Positions 19,895 through 32,270 of a stretch of DNA of 64,000 nucleotides are shown piece after piece; the first letter of the stretch is position 1, and every line of letters starts with the position of its first letter. Location of the stretch: contig MNCI01036173.1 of assembly GCA_015680685.1 (NCBI GenBank), positions 430,434 to 494,433 of the forward strand, in the 5' to 3' direction. The notes below the pieces were generated by a model. That model was not told where the DNA came from and ran no database searches. It was given only the letters and a program-made list of their open reading frames with translations. This DNA comes from Gnetum montanum. Lineage: Eukaryota > Streptophyta > Gnetopsida > Gnetales > Gnetaceae. Made by a program: the position numbers and the translations under genes.

Positions 19895-21475
19895 GCAAGA
19901 TAATTGAACCCTGACATGATCGATTGGGGGTTGACCACGACTAGCACTATAGCAACCTTAGAGGCATTCCTAGACTGGCCTGAGCATCTAGTCAAAACTC
20001 TAGACTTAGAGGTCGGGGATGTAACTGAGGACCCTCTCATCAAGACACTTGTGACCATGTCAAAAGGGGAGGTGAAAATGTTAAGACTCAGCTCCCTCCT
20101 AGACACACGAACACATGAAAATGTAGCTAAGATTCTGCAAGACAACATCGACATCTTTGCATGGTCATATAGTGATATGCCAAGTTTGTATCCATGGCTG
20201 ATTTAGCACAACATCATCCTAGACCCGCATGTGAAGGCAGTCAAGCAGAAGACTCGCAAAGTTAAGCCAGAAATTGCACTAGCCATAAGGGATGAAATCA
20301 CTAAGCTATATCAAGCAGGTTTCATCCATGCAGTTGACTATTTAGAGTAGGTGTCTAATGTCATTATGGTTTCAAAGAAAATGGGAGGAATACAGATCTG
20401 TATAGACTTTTGGGACTTAAACAAGGTAATGATCAAGGATGACTTCCCGCTTCCAAGCATTGATCACCTCATCAACACCATGGATGACCATGCTCTATTA
20501 TCCTTCATGGATGGTTTCTCCAGATACAACCAAATCCACATTAACCCAGAGCACCAGCTATCAACGACCTTCATGACCCCATGGGGAACCTTCTGCTATA
20601 CCATGATGCCTTTCGAACTCAATAATCCTGGAGCAACCTACCAGTAAGCCATGACTTACATTTTTAATGATTACATCCTAGAAACATTAAATGACTACAT
20701 GGATGAAATAGCAGTCAAGTCCAAGAAGGTAGCTAATCATCCACGTGATCTAGGGTTAGTCCTAAAATGTTGCCAAATGCATGACTTACACCTCAATCCT
20801 AAAAAGTGCATCTTTGGGGTGAGAACCAAATGCATGTTAGGGTTTGTAGTATTAGAGGCCAGAATATGAGTGGATCCTGACAAAGATAAGGCCATCGTCA
20901 ACCTAGCACCTCCCACAAACCTTAAGAAGTTACATGGTTTACAAGTTAGAGTGCAATTCATTCGAAGGTTTATAGCAAGGTTGACCAACAAGTTACACCC
21001 TATGCAACATCTTCTAAAGAAAGGGGTCAACTTCGAATGGACAACCTAGTGTCAACAAGCCTTTGATGACCTGAATAAGGAGATTTTACACCTCCCGACT
21101 GTGCACCCACCACAAAGGGACAAACACTTTTTCTTCTACCTCACCACCTTCGATACATTTTTCACTGCACTGCTGTGTCATAAACGATACGACGGTTCTG
21201 AGATATCGGTGTACTATCTAAGTCATGCGCTAATAGCACATGAAACAAGGTATAGCGAAGTGGAAAGGAATTGCCTGGCCCTAGTTTTTGCACTAAAAAA
21301 GTGGTGGCATTACCTATTCCGTAGCATAACCAATATCATTTGCAAGAGCAACATACTCCGAGCTATCACTAATAGCTTATAAGAAAGTAGAAGGATAGCC
21401 TGATGGAAGGCAATAACCATGGAGTTCAATTTGCACTATGTAAGTCAATCATCGAAAAAGGGTCAAGCAATAGCA
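19895..21475 (+). pseudogene. E1 reverse transcriptase and RNase H
   Basis: The pol start is a Tat-like linker (LETLEAFLDWPEHL-like text, FAWSYSDMPSL), then RT. It shows VKPEIALAIRDEITKLYQAG, MGGIQICIDFWDLNK, LPSIDHLINTM, LLSFMDGFSRYNQIHI and TPWGTFCYTMMPF. The catalytic box is DYMDEIAVKS, where E3 and E5 have DYVDD, so the second Asp pair is damaged. The connection (FIRRFIARLTNKLHPMQHLLKKG) leads to RNase H (DGSEISVYYLSHAL, VERNCLALVFALKKWWHYL). About six stops interrupt one otherwise continuous frame, several of them TAG or TAA at Gln or Trp positions. Confidence 0.85.
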
Positions 21476-21574
21476 ACCCAACTCACGGCTTTGCCAATCA
21501 ATGACCAGGCAACCATAGACCCCGAATTCCTGGATGAATACATTAGCAATTTCCACGTCATCCCATCACATTTC

Positions 21575-22000
21575 AAAGTCATCTTACATTTCGATGGTGC
21601 CTCAACCATGTAAGGGGGTAGTGTCACTATCATAATCACATTCCCCTCTTGGGAAATGCATCCATCTGCTTATCGATTTACGTTCCCTTGCACCAACAAC
21701 GTGGTAGAATACGAGGGGCTACTCAGAGACCTCTTAACTGGCCAAGCGCTATGCATACAACACTTGGCCATCTGGGGAGATTTACAACTAGTTGTGAATC
21801 AAATCACCGAGGTCTACGCCTGCAAGTCTATGCACCTGCAACCCTACTGCTACCTAGCAAAAGTCCTGCTTAAACGATTTACAACCACAGATGTGCAACA
21901 TGTGCCATGTAACGAAAACACCGTGGAAGACACCTTAGCTATCCTTGCATTAAACATTCCATCACATTCCTTGGAAAACCTACCAACCTCGATTATAGAA
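21575..22000 (+). pseudogene. E1 second (archaeal-type) RNase H
   Basis: A second RNase H follows the first. It shows LHFDGAS (first catalytic Asp), FPCTNNVVEYEGLLRDL (Glu), a WGD motif that is normally GDS (IWGDLQLVVNQI), then FTTTDVQHVPCNENTVEDTLA (final acidic residue). Two RNases H in tandem mark the Tat lineage of plant Ty3/gypsy elements. One TAA breaks it after HFDGASTM, where E3 has TTQGG. Confidence 0.8.
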
Positions 22001-22021
22001 TGCATAGGGCCTATCACTTAG

Positions 22022-22932
22022 GTGAAGCACATGACATCTGTCAATGCTGTGGATACCCAGGAGTGGTATGCCAACATTAAAAATTATCTACAGCATGGTG
22101 AGCCCCTAGGAGGATTGACATCTACCCAGAGAGATGCAATCCATAAGCATGCCCAGCAGTACGTGCTCATGGGAAATGATGCCCTGTGTCAACGCTCCTA
22201 TGATGGGATATTGCTGGTATGCTTGGGTGGCGAGCAAGCGCAGAAGGTAGTTAATGAAGTACATGAGGGGCTATGCGGTGGACACATATCACCTAGGGCT
22301 ATGGCTACCAAAATTAGATGCCTAGGGTACTACTAGCCCCACATGGAACATGACTGCCTATCAAAATTCAAGACATGTGACACGTGCCAGAGATATGAAA
22401 ATCTCATACACATAGCGCTTGCAGACCTGCATCCAACGTAAATCACTTGGCCCTTCCAACGATGGGGACTAGACCTCATAGGGCCCATCATGCCTAAGTC
22501 CTCTGCGAGGCATAGCTTCATTATCACCACCACTGAGTATTTTACTAAGTGGGTGGAAGCTATTCCCCTAAGGAAGACGACATCACAACAAATCTGCCAT
22601 TTCATTCTCGACAACATCGTAATAAGGTTTGGGCTTCCAATGACTATTGTGACTGACAATGGGCCACAGTTCAGCAGTACGGAAACTCAAACCTTCTGTA
22701 GCAATCTAGGCATTAAACAATCATTTTCTTCCCCTTACTATCTATAGGAAAACAGGTAGGAAAAGGCTACAAATAAGTCCATCATCAACTTGCTGAAGCG
22801 GATGCTTAACAACAACAAGAGGTGGTGGCACGAGCAACTCCTCTACATCCTGTGGGCCTATCAAACGATGTGCAAAACTGCAACAAGTAAGACCCCTTAC
22901 AATCTTGTTTATGGATCAGAATTTGTATTGTG
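22022..22932 (+). pseudogene. E1 integrase, 3' truncated
   Basis: The zinc-binding HHCC region is VHEGLCGGH...CLSKFKTCDTCQ. The core follows: RWGLDLIGP (first Asp), YFTKWVEAIPL, and VTDNGPQFSS (second Asp). The stretch with the Glu (near 22745-22780) has two TAG codons. The text stops abruptly at 22932 after FVYGSEF-like residues, where E3 at 36070 continues. E3's 5' end replaces the rest. Confidence 0.85.
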
Positions 22933-23362
22933 AGACACAAAGCCTTCTTATTAGCTTTCTTATCTTACAGTAGTCTCGTAAGCCTTCTACACCCCAATAC
23001 GCATTAGCGTAGACTTGATGTCCATCTATGATTTTTTACATGTCGTGTGTTGTAGATCGGTCACCTCGATGGTTCCTTGAGAGCCCTACGAGACATAAAG
23101 CCTCCAATGGCCACTTAACTCGCCTTCCCTTTTCTACAGTAGTCTTGCATGTTCTCTACACCTTAGCTCACACAGACATAAATGTGACATCTTGTTGTGG
23201 TTGTTTGCGTCGTGTGTGGTGCAAGTCGGTCACTCCAACGATTCCTCCAGAATCCGACAAGATGTAAAGACTCTTTTTCACTATTTCTTCAAATTTTCCT
23301 GTTCATTTGCACTCTTTGGCACAGCTTTTGCACTTTCCTTTTGCATAACTACCTACTTAACA
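22933..23362 (+). other. E3 5' end: possible short LTR remnant and leader
   Basis: The junction reads TGAGACACAAAG, close to the family LTR start TGAAACAC, so it may be the E3 5' LTR start, but no match to the 3' LTR at 37867 follows. The segment contains an imperfect ~190-bp tandem duplication (ACAGTAGTCTCGTAAG at 22968, ACAGTAGTCTTGCATG at 23137; then ATCGGTCAC and GTCGGTCAC, each before GACATAAAG or GACAAGATGTAAAG). No coding content. Confidence 0.5.
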
Positions 23363-26060
23363 ATGGATTTTTCAACTACCACTACCAATGCCTTCAATGT
23401 GGAATCCCCCTTCAACGTTGAAGTTCCCGTCACGATTCAAGGCACTACTAGTGCCGAACAACTGCCAAATCTGGCATTGGAAGCAAGTCGATCTCTTAGA
23501 ATCCAAAATTCAAGACCTGAGGGATTAGCCCAGCAACATGAGTGTTATAGTTTCCTTTATAAAAATGTGTAGGCTAATCTGCCCTTGGATTTACACAGAC
23601 TTGAAGAAAAACGTAGCTTCGAGCTCACTTACTGCAATGGGAAGGAATTCATTCCCACTCCTGACGTTTCATTACCTCTAACACAAGCGTATCAAAGGCT
23701 GCTGGATCAATTAATCTAGTTGGCTAGGCTTAGGGAGCAATAGAACACTATGTCCAACCAGGATGATGCTTTTCAAAATGGACAAGAGGAACTCAATGCC
23801 CAATCTGACAAGGGAGGTCAAGCCAACCCCGTTCCTGTCCCACCTACCCAATCCTTCTAGGCCAACTCGTTGTCTATTACTGATCCCTTAGCCATCATGC
23901 CTATGCTTTAGTAGCCTACAACTGCAACTACAATGGGTAGCCATGCCACATTCCTAGCATATCATTGCCCTTATTCCATTGTTACGTTCGCAGCAACTGT
24001 GCCCCCGAAAACTATTTATCAACACATTCCGGCAGTGTGTAACACGCCTATCATGGCTACCCTACCACATGTTCACATTGTACCTACTTCACAACCACAC
24101 ATAACTTCTATGCTAATTCCTACGTATGCATCTATTCCATCCATTATGGTAGGCCCTGGCCAGTCCACGTGGTGGACCCTGTTCGCTTCTTCGTCTATTC
24201 TACAACCATCGCAGATGTCTCACTATGTTCACCCTCAAACCTACGCAACCCCAAAAATGGTACATCCTAGAACTGGACCATGGTCTATCCCACTGGTGAT
24301 CCAAACGGTCTATCTGGTGGCTCAACCCATTGTTACTACTCTGACAATACCACCCACCAGGTGGTGGACAGCACAAGTAGCATCTTTAGCAGGGGCGGCC
24401 TCAACGGAACTACCGATCAATTAGCCCGCCACCGCCACCATGCCACATGTGGAAGCTGCCAATGTGGTCCCTCAACCATCCACAACATCTTAGTGTCTGG
24501 ACCAATCATTTTAGCTCATCCAGACCCTCACTGAGGAAATAAAATGCCTCAAAGCTATTGGGTCCGACATGGTACATGTCATGGAATTTTATCAGGATGA
24601 CCCCATCAACCCTGCAATCCCTGCTTTGATGTTACCTCCAGGGATGTCTATCTTGCACTTCATGAAGTACAACAGGGAGGGAGATCCCAATGCACATCTT
24701 GTCACTTTTAGGTATGATTCTTTGCTATTGCAACAATGGCCGCGTACGATCATTTGTGTCTTCACCATGTCCCTAGATGGAAAAGCCCTAAATTTGTACC
24801 ACGCATTGCCATGCTCATCCATTTCAACTTTGGAGGAGCTTCTGACCCATTTCGTGACACGCTTCAAGTACAACTTGAAGTTAGAAACCATGCTGGATTA
24901 GTTGATGAGTGTGAAACAAGACGTGCTAGAACCAGTCCAAAAATTCATTCAAGGTTGGAGCGCAACCCTTAACGAAATCCATGAGCCCATTGCAGAGGCC
25001 CACTTGTTGGCCTTCTTTAAGGGTGCAGTAAATGACTTCATCAAGTCCAAACTTTACTATCTCTCTCCTTGCTCTCTTAGTCAGGCTTTTGCTCAAACTA
25101 AGAGCATATAGGAGGTAGCTGAGGCAAGCAAAGACCCAGCCTACATCGCTTACAAGAGCACCTTCACAAAGAAGGACAAATGTAAGGCCCCAATAATCAT
25201 AGTGGCCACTATGGCAACTAAGGCCAAGCCCAAACCTAGCAGTAGAGGTAGCAAGAATAACAAGAAACTGGCCATACCTATGGCTAACCCTACGCCCAAA
25301 CTGGTCCAAGCACTGCAACCTGCTACATCTACGCCTGAGACATCTACATACACCAAACCCAAATTTGAGCACAAAGATCACTCGAAATACACCCCACTAC
25401 CTCTCAAACCTTTAGAACTCCTGAAGCAACTGTTGGTAGTAGGGTACATCCAACACAAGCAGATGTTGGAAGAAGTAAACACAAGACATCAACGCTACTG
25501 TGAGCTCCTTAGGAATCCTTCTTTGGCCTTGCCAAATGAACCTCTAGTTCCTAGGGATTTTAGGCTAGATAGGTTTTGTGACTACCACCAACTATGTGGT
25601 CACACCACGAATTATTGTCAGTTGTTGCAGGATGACATCCAAAGATTAATCGATCTGGGGAAGTTGGTGCTGGAAACAAGTAACTGAGTATGCCCTGAAA
25701 ATCAATCTATGTATGTCTACATAGATCCCCTCAACTCCAATAATTCCAATTATGTAATCAATGCCATTGGCATTGACAATGACCCCAAGCCACCCTTCTA
25801 GCCATTTGTAATCCGTGTGCCTTAGCGTAGTGCACCAGCATCACCAACGGTTGGTCCAAGCTCGTAGCCATCCTTCATCCTGAAAGTCCAACCATGGGAA
25901 TCCACCTTTGCACTACGTTTTGGTGAGGCCATGCGGTCTCGTCAGTTAACACCTCTAGCTCCATTCATCATTAGGGGTTTGACATCTTCAACAACCCCTA
26001 TCTTGTGCAATAGAATTAAACAACCTCCTTGTCCTATAAGGCAAGAATCCCACTAGTTGA
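23363..26060 (+). pseudogene. E3 gag
   Basis: The ATG at 23363 opens MDFSTTTTNAFNVESP and an N-terminal domain. A Pro/Thr/Ile-rich linker follows (23930-24430), then the coiled segment and capsid at 24540-25110 (VMEFYQDDPINPAIPAL, FMKYNREGDPNAHLVTF). A Lys-rich region comes next (AKPKPSSRGSKNNKK). The knuckle at 25570-25640 reads FCDYHQLCGHTTNYCQLLQ, intact C-H-C spacing. Stops at 23570, 24421, 24899 and 25686 break it. Gag packages the RNA and forms the particle shell. Confidence 0.85.
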
Positions 26061-26499
26061 GCGAGACGTCGAAGGGAAGTACCGTCAAGGGTATCCCCAA
26101 GCCTACGCCTTCGTCCCATGCACCTGCACCTTCATCACCAAAGGTGAAGGTTGACACAATTACACAACTTGTACCACCTGGCTGACAGGGATCTGAACCC
26201 ATATCCGAGGCTACCTCTCCTTGGGAGATTCGTCTTCTGGGACGAATCGAAGAGGAAGAAGGCATCAAACAAAGGGACGGCCAGGATCTTCCGGACGCCC
26301 TCACCCAGGTCAAGCAACTCTAAAGTAGAATGCTACACCAAGCTTGTACAACCTAGTCATGACATCTGTACCCCATTGAGAAGCTCTAGTTCACATATTA
26401 ACGATGAATCCGATCGATGAAAACATGCCAGCAGAAGAGAAGCAATCCACTTGGTAATGCTTCCCTCTGTACCCGTAGAGCCCACAGCATCCTAATTAA

Positions 26500-27197
26500 C
26501 TTTCCATAATGATTCCATTAGGGAAGATCCTGAAGGAGTTCAAGTAACTACAGTGCCTCTCTTCATCACAATTCGGGTCAGCCAACACCAGATCCGAAGG
26601 GTACACATTGATGATGGGGCCGCTACAAACGTCATTTCCTTCCCTATTATGGATAAGTTGGGATTGGTCGACCAGATCAAACCAATGACAACATCATGTC
26701 TAAGATCCTTCAATGAGGCACGCATCTTGGTGAAAGGCACAGTTCACGTAAAATTCATAGCAGGGGACCAGTTCCCCATAGACGCAACGTTCATTGTAGT
26801 CGAAGAAATGCCTAGGTTTAACCTAATCTTGGGAAGATCATGGTTAGCACAACTTAGGATTGTCTCCTTACCTATACACTAGGAAATCCACTTACCATAC
26901 GTAGGTAGGGAGGTGGTAATCCGTGGTGACGAAGTGGCAACACAAGCAATCAACAACGTAAACATGGAACAGGGCTCAGAGGTTACAACCTCTGAGAATG
27001 AAGCGCCTATTCATGCATGCATTAATCATTCAATGGACGGATCGGCTAAGTGAGCCGACTCCCAAATGAAAAACACATGAGTTGAGTTACCCTTCTAGGC
27101 ATAGGACAATGATGTAAATAAGTGCCTTGGCGAAACACCTCGACCTTACGTTCCGATCAACCCACGACGGGTCAAGAAGCAGCTACGCATAGCGTAG
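26500..27197 (+). pseudogene. E3 aspartic protease
   Basis: It reads VTTVPLFITIRVSQHQI, then RRVHIDDGAATNVISF (active site), then EEMPRFNLILGRSWLAQ, then a TAG in place of Gln, then EIHLPYVGREVVIRGD, ending INPRRVKKQLRIA stop at 27197. It is colinear with E1. The DDG triplet is shared with all other copies. Confidence 0.85.
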
Positions 27198-27713
27198 AAA
27201 CCCTACTATTTCCTACCAAGTTACCATCCCTTGTACATTCATTGTTTCCTTTCCTTGTTAGTATGTTGTCCTTTCAGCATGTTATGCAATGACCTGAAAT
27301 GGCCTAAAACTAGCACCGTTGCTTTCCACTTTATTAACATGCCTTTTTTTTGGCATGCTACGGTAATGACCCGAGATGGCCTGAAACTAGCATCATCGTT
27401 TTGTTGCTTTTTTAATGAACTATCTCTTTTGGTAGTGACCCAAAATGGCCTAAAACTAGCATTGTGGCCTTTCACTTTGACATGTTTTGCAATGTCCTGA
27501 AATGGCCCAAAGCTAGCAATGACCCGAGATGGCCAAAAACTAGCATACGAGAACATGAAAACTTTTCATAGTACACAAGTTAACATACAATCAGTTTCTT
27601 TTCTAAATTTTTCATTTCATTCAAAATTTTCGTGTCTTGGCAATGTTTGCAAAATTTTCAAAAAATTTCAACATTTCAAAATTTGCAAAAGTTTCAAAAA
27701 AAATCCCATGCTA
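27198..27713 (+). repeat. E3 spacer between protease and antisense gene: motif array
   Basis: Units such as CCTGAAATGGCCTAAAACTAG and CCCGAGATGGCCTGAAACTAG repeat five to six times at 27285-27545 in element sense. They are followed by an A/T-rich stretch next to the antisense gene's stop. Confidence 0.75.
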
Positions 27714-30700
27714 TCATGGGGTGTCTCCATTTGCATCACCTTCACCACTTGCCTTCGCTTCATCTACTTGTGCATCATTTGCCCCTACATTTCCTTCTAT
27801 CGATTCTTCATTCCCTTCCTCCATCGGTCTCGCACCCTCATCTGGAGCCTACATCACATAAATGAAGTAGTCAGCTAGGGTAACAACTGCAACAAACGTA
27901 AGTTGTAACATAGCATGAGCATCTACCTATTAAAGCGACTAACCTGAGAGGAGCCTGCATCAGTCTCAAGGGGTATTCGGTCTAGACTAAGCCTGAGGTG
28001 ATGAAAAATCTCCTCTGTCATAATGTCCATCCAACGCCTGTCGCTAGGTTTAGCATTTGCAGCAGCAGCTTTGTCCCTTTCCATGGTTGTCCATTTCAAA
28101 GGTTCCAAGGAAAGGGAGGTAATTGCAGTCTCTCATGTAGGAAGATCCACCTTCACCTACTCTTTGAACTTAGCGTAGGCCTCAGAAGCACCGATGGCAT
28201 CCACGAATGCTTCATACGTGAATGCCTCCACAACAGCGTCTTTGTACAGTCTTCGATGGGTGTTATTCTCTAGCTTGTATGCATGTTTTTGGTTTCTCTG
28301 GGTTCACCCCCATTCGAAGAATTTGGCACTGATATATTTCATATCTTGACACTTCTAGGCTAGCAATTCCATCTACATTTGCTATTTGACAATCTTGCGG
28401 GTGGATTCAACATTCTGGTGAACGATAGTCCAAAACATGGTGTAGTCATCTACAGCCCTCTTACAATCGACAGGGTTAGGATTACGGTTTATGAGGAAGT
28501 CAACCCTCGACCTGAGATTCTCCAGCTTGGTGACCAGCTCAGCCTCTCTTTGCTCATCCCTATGGGCCCGTTTCCATAGGTCCTCATTGGCGTGCCTACA
28601 TTCCCATAGAGATCGTGCCAAGTGCAAGATGCACTTGTGAGCCTCGTCGAACATGCAACGAGGGACCTAGGTCACATCAGGTGAGAGTGTAGGCACAACA
28701 CCAAATTTCATGGGTTGAGCCGGGTTCCATTTGAGTCGAGAGGCTGCGTCAACATGAGGAACGAAGAAATTATGTTAGCATAGCAAAACCAAAAAACTTA
28801 AAAAATTTTAGCAAAACAACATAGGAGCATTTAATACTACCACTTACCCATGCCAGGGTCTACCTGCTGAAGGCATCTAATCATGTCATCAACAAGTCCC
28901 TGCACAAATGTAAACTTATCAGGGACCTCGGCCCACAACTCCACACGAATCGGAGGAGGTCCCATGGTGTCAGCAGTAATACATGTTACACGATTAAGCA
29001 TGTCAGAAATGGCCAAAATGGACTATGATAAGGTAGACATCCCGCTAACTCACCAGTGCCTGACTGTGGTCTTTCTTCTTGCTGAGGCAAGATGATCATG
29101 GTAGCCTCGGTGGAGGGCCCTACCAAATCCATGCAAGTCCCTTCCTCATGTGATGGTACCTTTCCTTTCAAGAGACTAGTGTCTTTATTATTCAAGGGAG
29201 GTGGCTCTTCTTCAGTAGGAAGAGGCTCCATAATGACAAGAGCCCCTACCCTAGAGACAGGAGTTCCCTTATTCCTGATCGGGGCCCTTTCCTCCGAGGC
29301 TGGGACCTCTGCATCTTTATTTGTCACCTCCATCCTAAGGGTCGACACTTCCTCATCACCTTCTTCTTCATCTTCTTCTTCCTCTGGTAAGAAAAAAAGG
29401 CATGTTTGCGTCAATTCAAAACAAGCTGGCTCAAAACATATTCTACGCTATGCCACACTGCTTAGCATAGCATAGTGTAGAAAACTATAGTAAAATAAGC
29501 ATTACACAAAAACGCTTACCAACGGGGGTTGCATCCTCTATAGCTTGAGCTGCATTCTTTGTCCCTCCTCTTCATGAAGGGTTTTCCTAGCTAGGGGAGG
29601 TCTCTTCCTTCGCAACTCCTTGGGAGTAGTCTCAGCTATGAGACGTTCACCCTGTGTTGTGCTATCGGTTATGATAGGGGACATCTCTCCCACGTTTTCC
29701 TGACCACGAACACTACGAACCGCCAGATTTTTAGTCATCACAGACAACGACTCCCTGACCTTTTTCAGGGGATCCTTGGCTCGCATGGTTCAGAGGACCT
29801 ATCAAATCCATGGCTTGGAAATCTGGCGCAATCTCGCATGGACCAAACTCCATCCTCCTGGACCACTAGTAACTCCATAAAGCACTTCAGACAGCCTATG
29901 TAGAAGGAATAGTGTATGTTAGAGCGGGACTCCATTTTCTCACAGAGCCCCAAAATCTCAGCTTGCAAGCCACAACATAGGAAACTAGCCCAGTTATAAC
30001 AGACCCCTTCTTCCATAACCTCCCGCATAACCCAGGCCTGCTCAAGCCCCAGGACCTTCACTTGGGTGATTAGTTGAGGGAATGTGCGGGCATGAAAAAT
30101 TAGGTAAATCCCCATGGCAAGGTCGTCCTTAAGCTTTTTCATGGGAAACTCTTTTTGCTCTTTGGTAAGCCTCAACCACTCCTCGATATACTGCTTCTGA
30201 AGAGTCAACTCTTGCTTGCCCTTTGACACTATGGGGGTGCCATCAGCAGGGACACCGAACAGATTTGCAAACAACTAGTCATTGATTTCAATGACCACCC
30301 ACATGCCTCGCACGTACATGCGAAAATGGCTTACCTTCCTAGAGAAGGAGTTGACCAAGGAAATCATCTTAGTAGTAGAGATGCTTGGATTCGAAGCCAT
30401 GAATAGATCCATAAGCCCTGCCTTTCGAACTTTCTCAAGCAAGGAGTTCGGGACCCCTTGTTCTAATCAGCTCTAGCTCATCGCTACTTTGCCGTATTTG
30501 AAGTAGATGTTTGCCCCCTGTGTCTCTATAGTTACCACCATCACCTCACAAGGCTTCTTCACCCCTACAAAAATTTTCACAAAACACGCTTAGCATAACA
30601 CTATAGAGAATGCAAAGATTATGAAAACACTTGAGCATGTGGCACCTGCCTTTTGACCCACCAGGTCTATACGGTAACTGGAACAGTGAGAGTTCAATCA

Positions 30701-32120
30701 AAACCTCTTCAACCATGATCTGTTTGAAGGGTTCTTTCCACTCATTATCTAGCCAACCCTTCTCCCTACACTGATTGTAGAGGATGCAGAGCATGCATAG
30801 ATAGGTACGGTATTCTCCCCCGCACTGACCAATCACACCCGCCCGCAAGTTCTAGGTAGAAGCAAACTCCTGTAAGGCTAGCTACACTGTAGCCAGTAGA
30901 TCCAGTTGGTCATGAACCCCATCATCATCAATGTAAAACCTAGTGACAAACATACACCATTGAGCCTTCATCCAGTATGACCAGCATTGCACAACAAAGC
31001 AAAACAAAGATGCAAAACTCACCCACCAGCATAATAGATAGTCCCCTGTGGGTTCTAAAAGTACATTTCCATGTCACGTGCAAGAAATAATGTGTTGTAC
31101 TTGTGATAGAAATTGAATTCTGGCATGTCCCAGATCCAGGCTAAATGCCTCAACCCTATTGAGTGTTGGCTGGATCCTCCTCCCTACCTACTCATGATTT
31201 CCTCATCAGTAAAATATCTCAGGATGTCCTGATTTGTCCTTGGCAACATGACTTCTATTATGCTAGATACCTCCTTCTCCTTTAAGGAAGACCATAAAAT
31301 CACACTAAAGCATTTGAGAAGGAATTTCAAGAAGTCTTGTGCCCCTTTTCTGAACCAAACCGCTCGATCTCCCAAATGTATTAGGGGAGGGGAAGTGTTG
31401 GCAACAGGTCTGCTCACATGGCACAAGACCCCACTAATGTCCAAAACGATCAGCCGGGACCTTAGTCTCGCCCTACACAATGTAATCAATAAATATTAGC
31501 ATCACACTTAAATGCAATACACATGAAACATAGCAACATCTAGCAGTCCATACATATATCATAGCATAACCCTCTGCCCGCATGTAGCGTAGCAAGAGCA
31601 TGGAAGCCTAGCATAGCAGGAGCATGTGAATAGCCTAGCGTAGAAGCAAAAGAACTAATGACATAGCCTAACAAAACACATGTCACATTGCCACATCACA
31701 CCATGGCCTAGCCCCCTCAAGGGTTTTACGTTGCAGCATGCTAAGGTCAAGCAACTTAAACTACCCTAGCCCCCATGGTTGTACCAACCACGGCGGTGGC
31801 GGTTTCGACGGCCTTGCATGCAATCACGATGCAATGTTTATGCATCTACCATGGCTGAAACGGCGACTGTGATGGTGCAAAGGCAAAAATGACGCAACCA
31901 TAGAAAACACAAATATCCAAGAATGGATGCAAAAAAATAGGACAAAAAACAAGAGCAGAGAATGATAGAAAGCGCAACACAAAAAAGGCAAAGAGGATAG
32001 AGTAACTTACTAGGTTAACAGTGTGCTTTGTCGTGCCATAACATGTGCTTTTGGCACACGCCCCAGGGTCTTCTTGACCTCCTCAACCTTTTCAAGTGCC
32101 AAATGGGTCTTAGGAGCCAT
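27714..32120 (-). pseudogene. E3 antisense cargo gene, eight exons, FCP1-like domain
   Basis: Exon 1 32011-32120: MAPKTHLALEKVEEVKKTLG, 36 codons, donor GTAAGTTAC. Exon 2 31023-31472: RLIVLDISGVLCHV, GDRAVWFRKGAQDFLKFLL, FSVILWSSL, then YNTLFLARDM and NPQGT; donor GTGAGTTTTG. Exon 3 30650-30939: YIDDDGVHDQLDLLA, YNQCREKGWLDNEW. Exon 4 29520-30564: LFANLFGVPADGTPI, FYIGCLKCFMELLVVQEDG; donor GTAAGCG. Exon 5 29054-29393: EEEEDEEEGDEEVST, acceptor TTCTTACCAG. Exon 6 from 28858: FTFVQGLVDDMIRCLQQ; donor GTAAGTGG. Exon 7 27944-28743: RARSLWECRH-like, RRWMDIMTEEIFHHLRLSL. Exon 8 27714-27848: acidic tail ending NGDTP stop. A few stops only. First Asp of the FCP1 motif kept, second replaced by Ser; the later DDSP is lost. 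This is the clearest full copy. Confidence 0.88.
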
Positions 32121-32270
32121 TTCCTTGCTTGCAAATTTATGTCCTTTGCTGAAGAAATTTGTCTTGCTAATTGATCAACATAATTGCTTCGCACTCCGAA
32201 ATCTCCTTGTGCTTCGATGAGGGATCTATGCTCTTACGGTGAAAATAGTGAAATTACCAGGGTTTAACCC

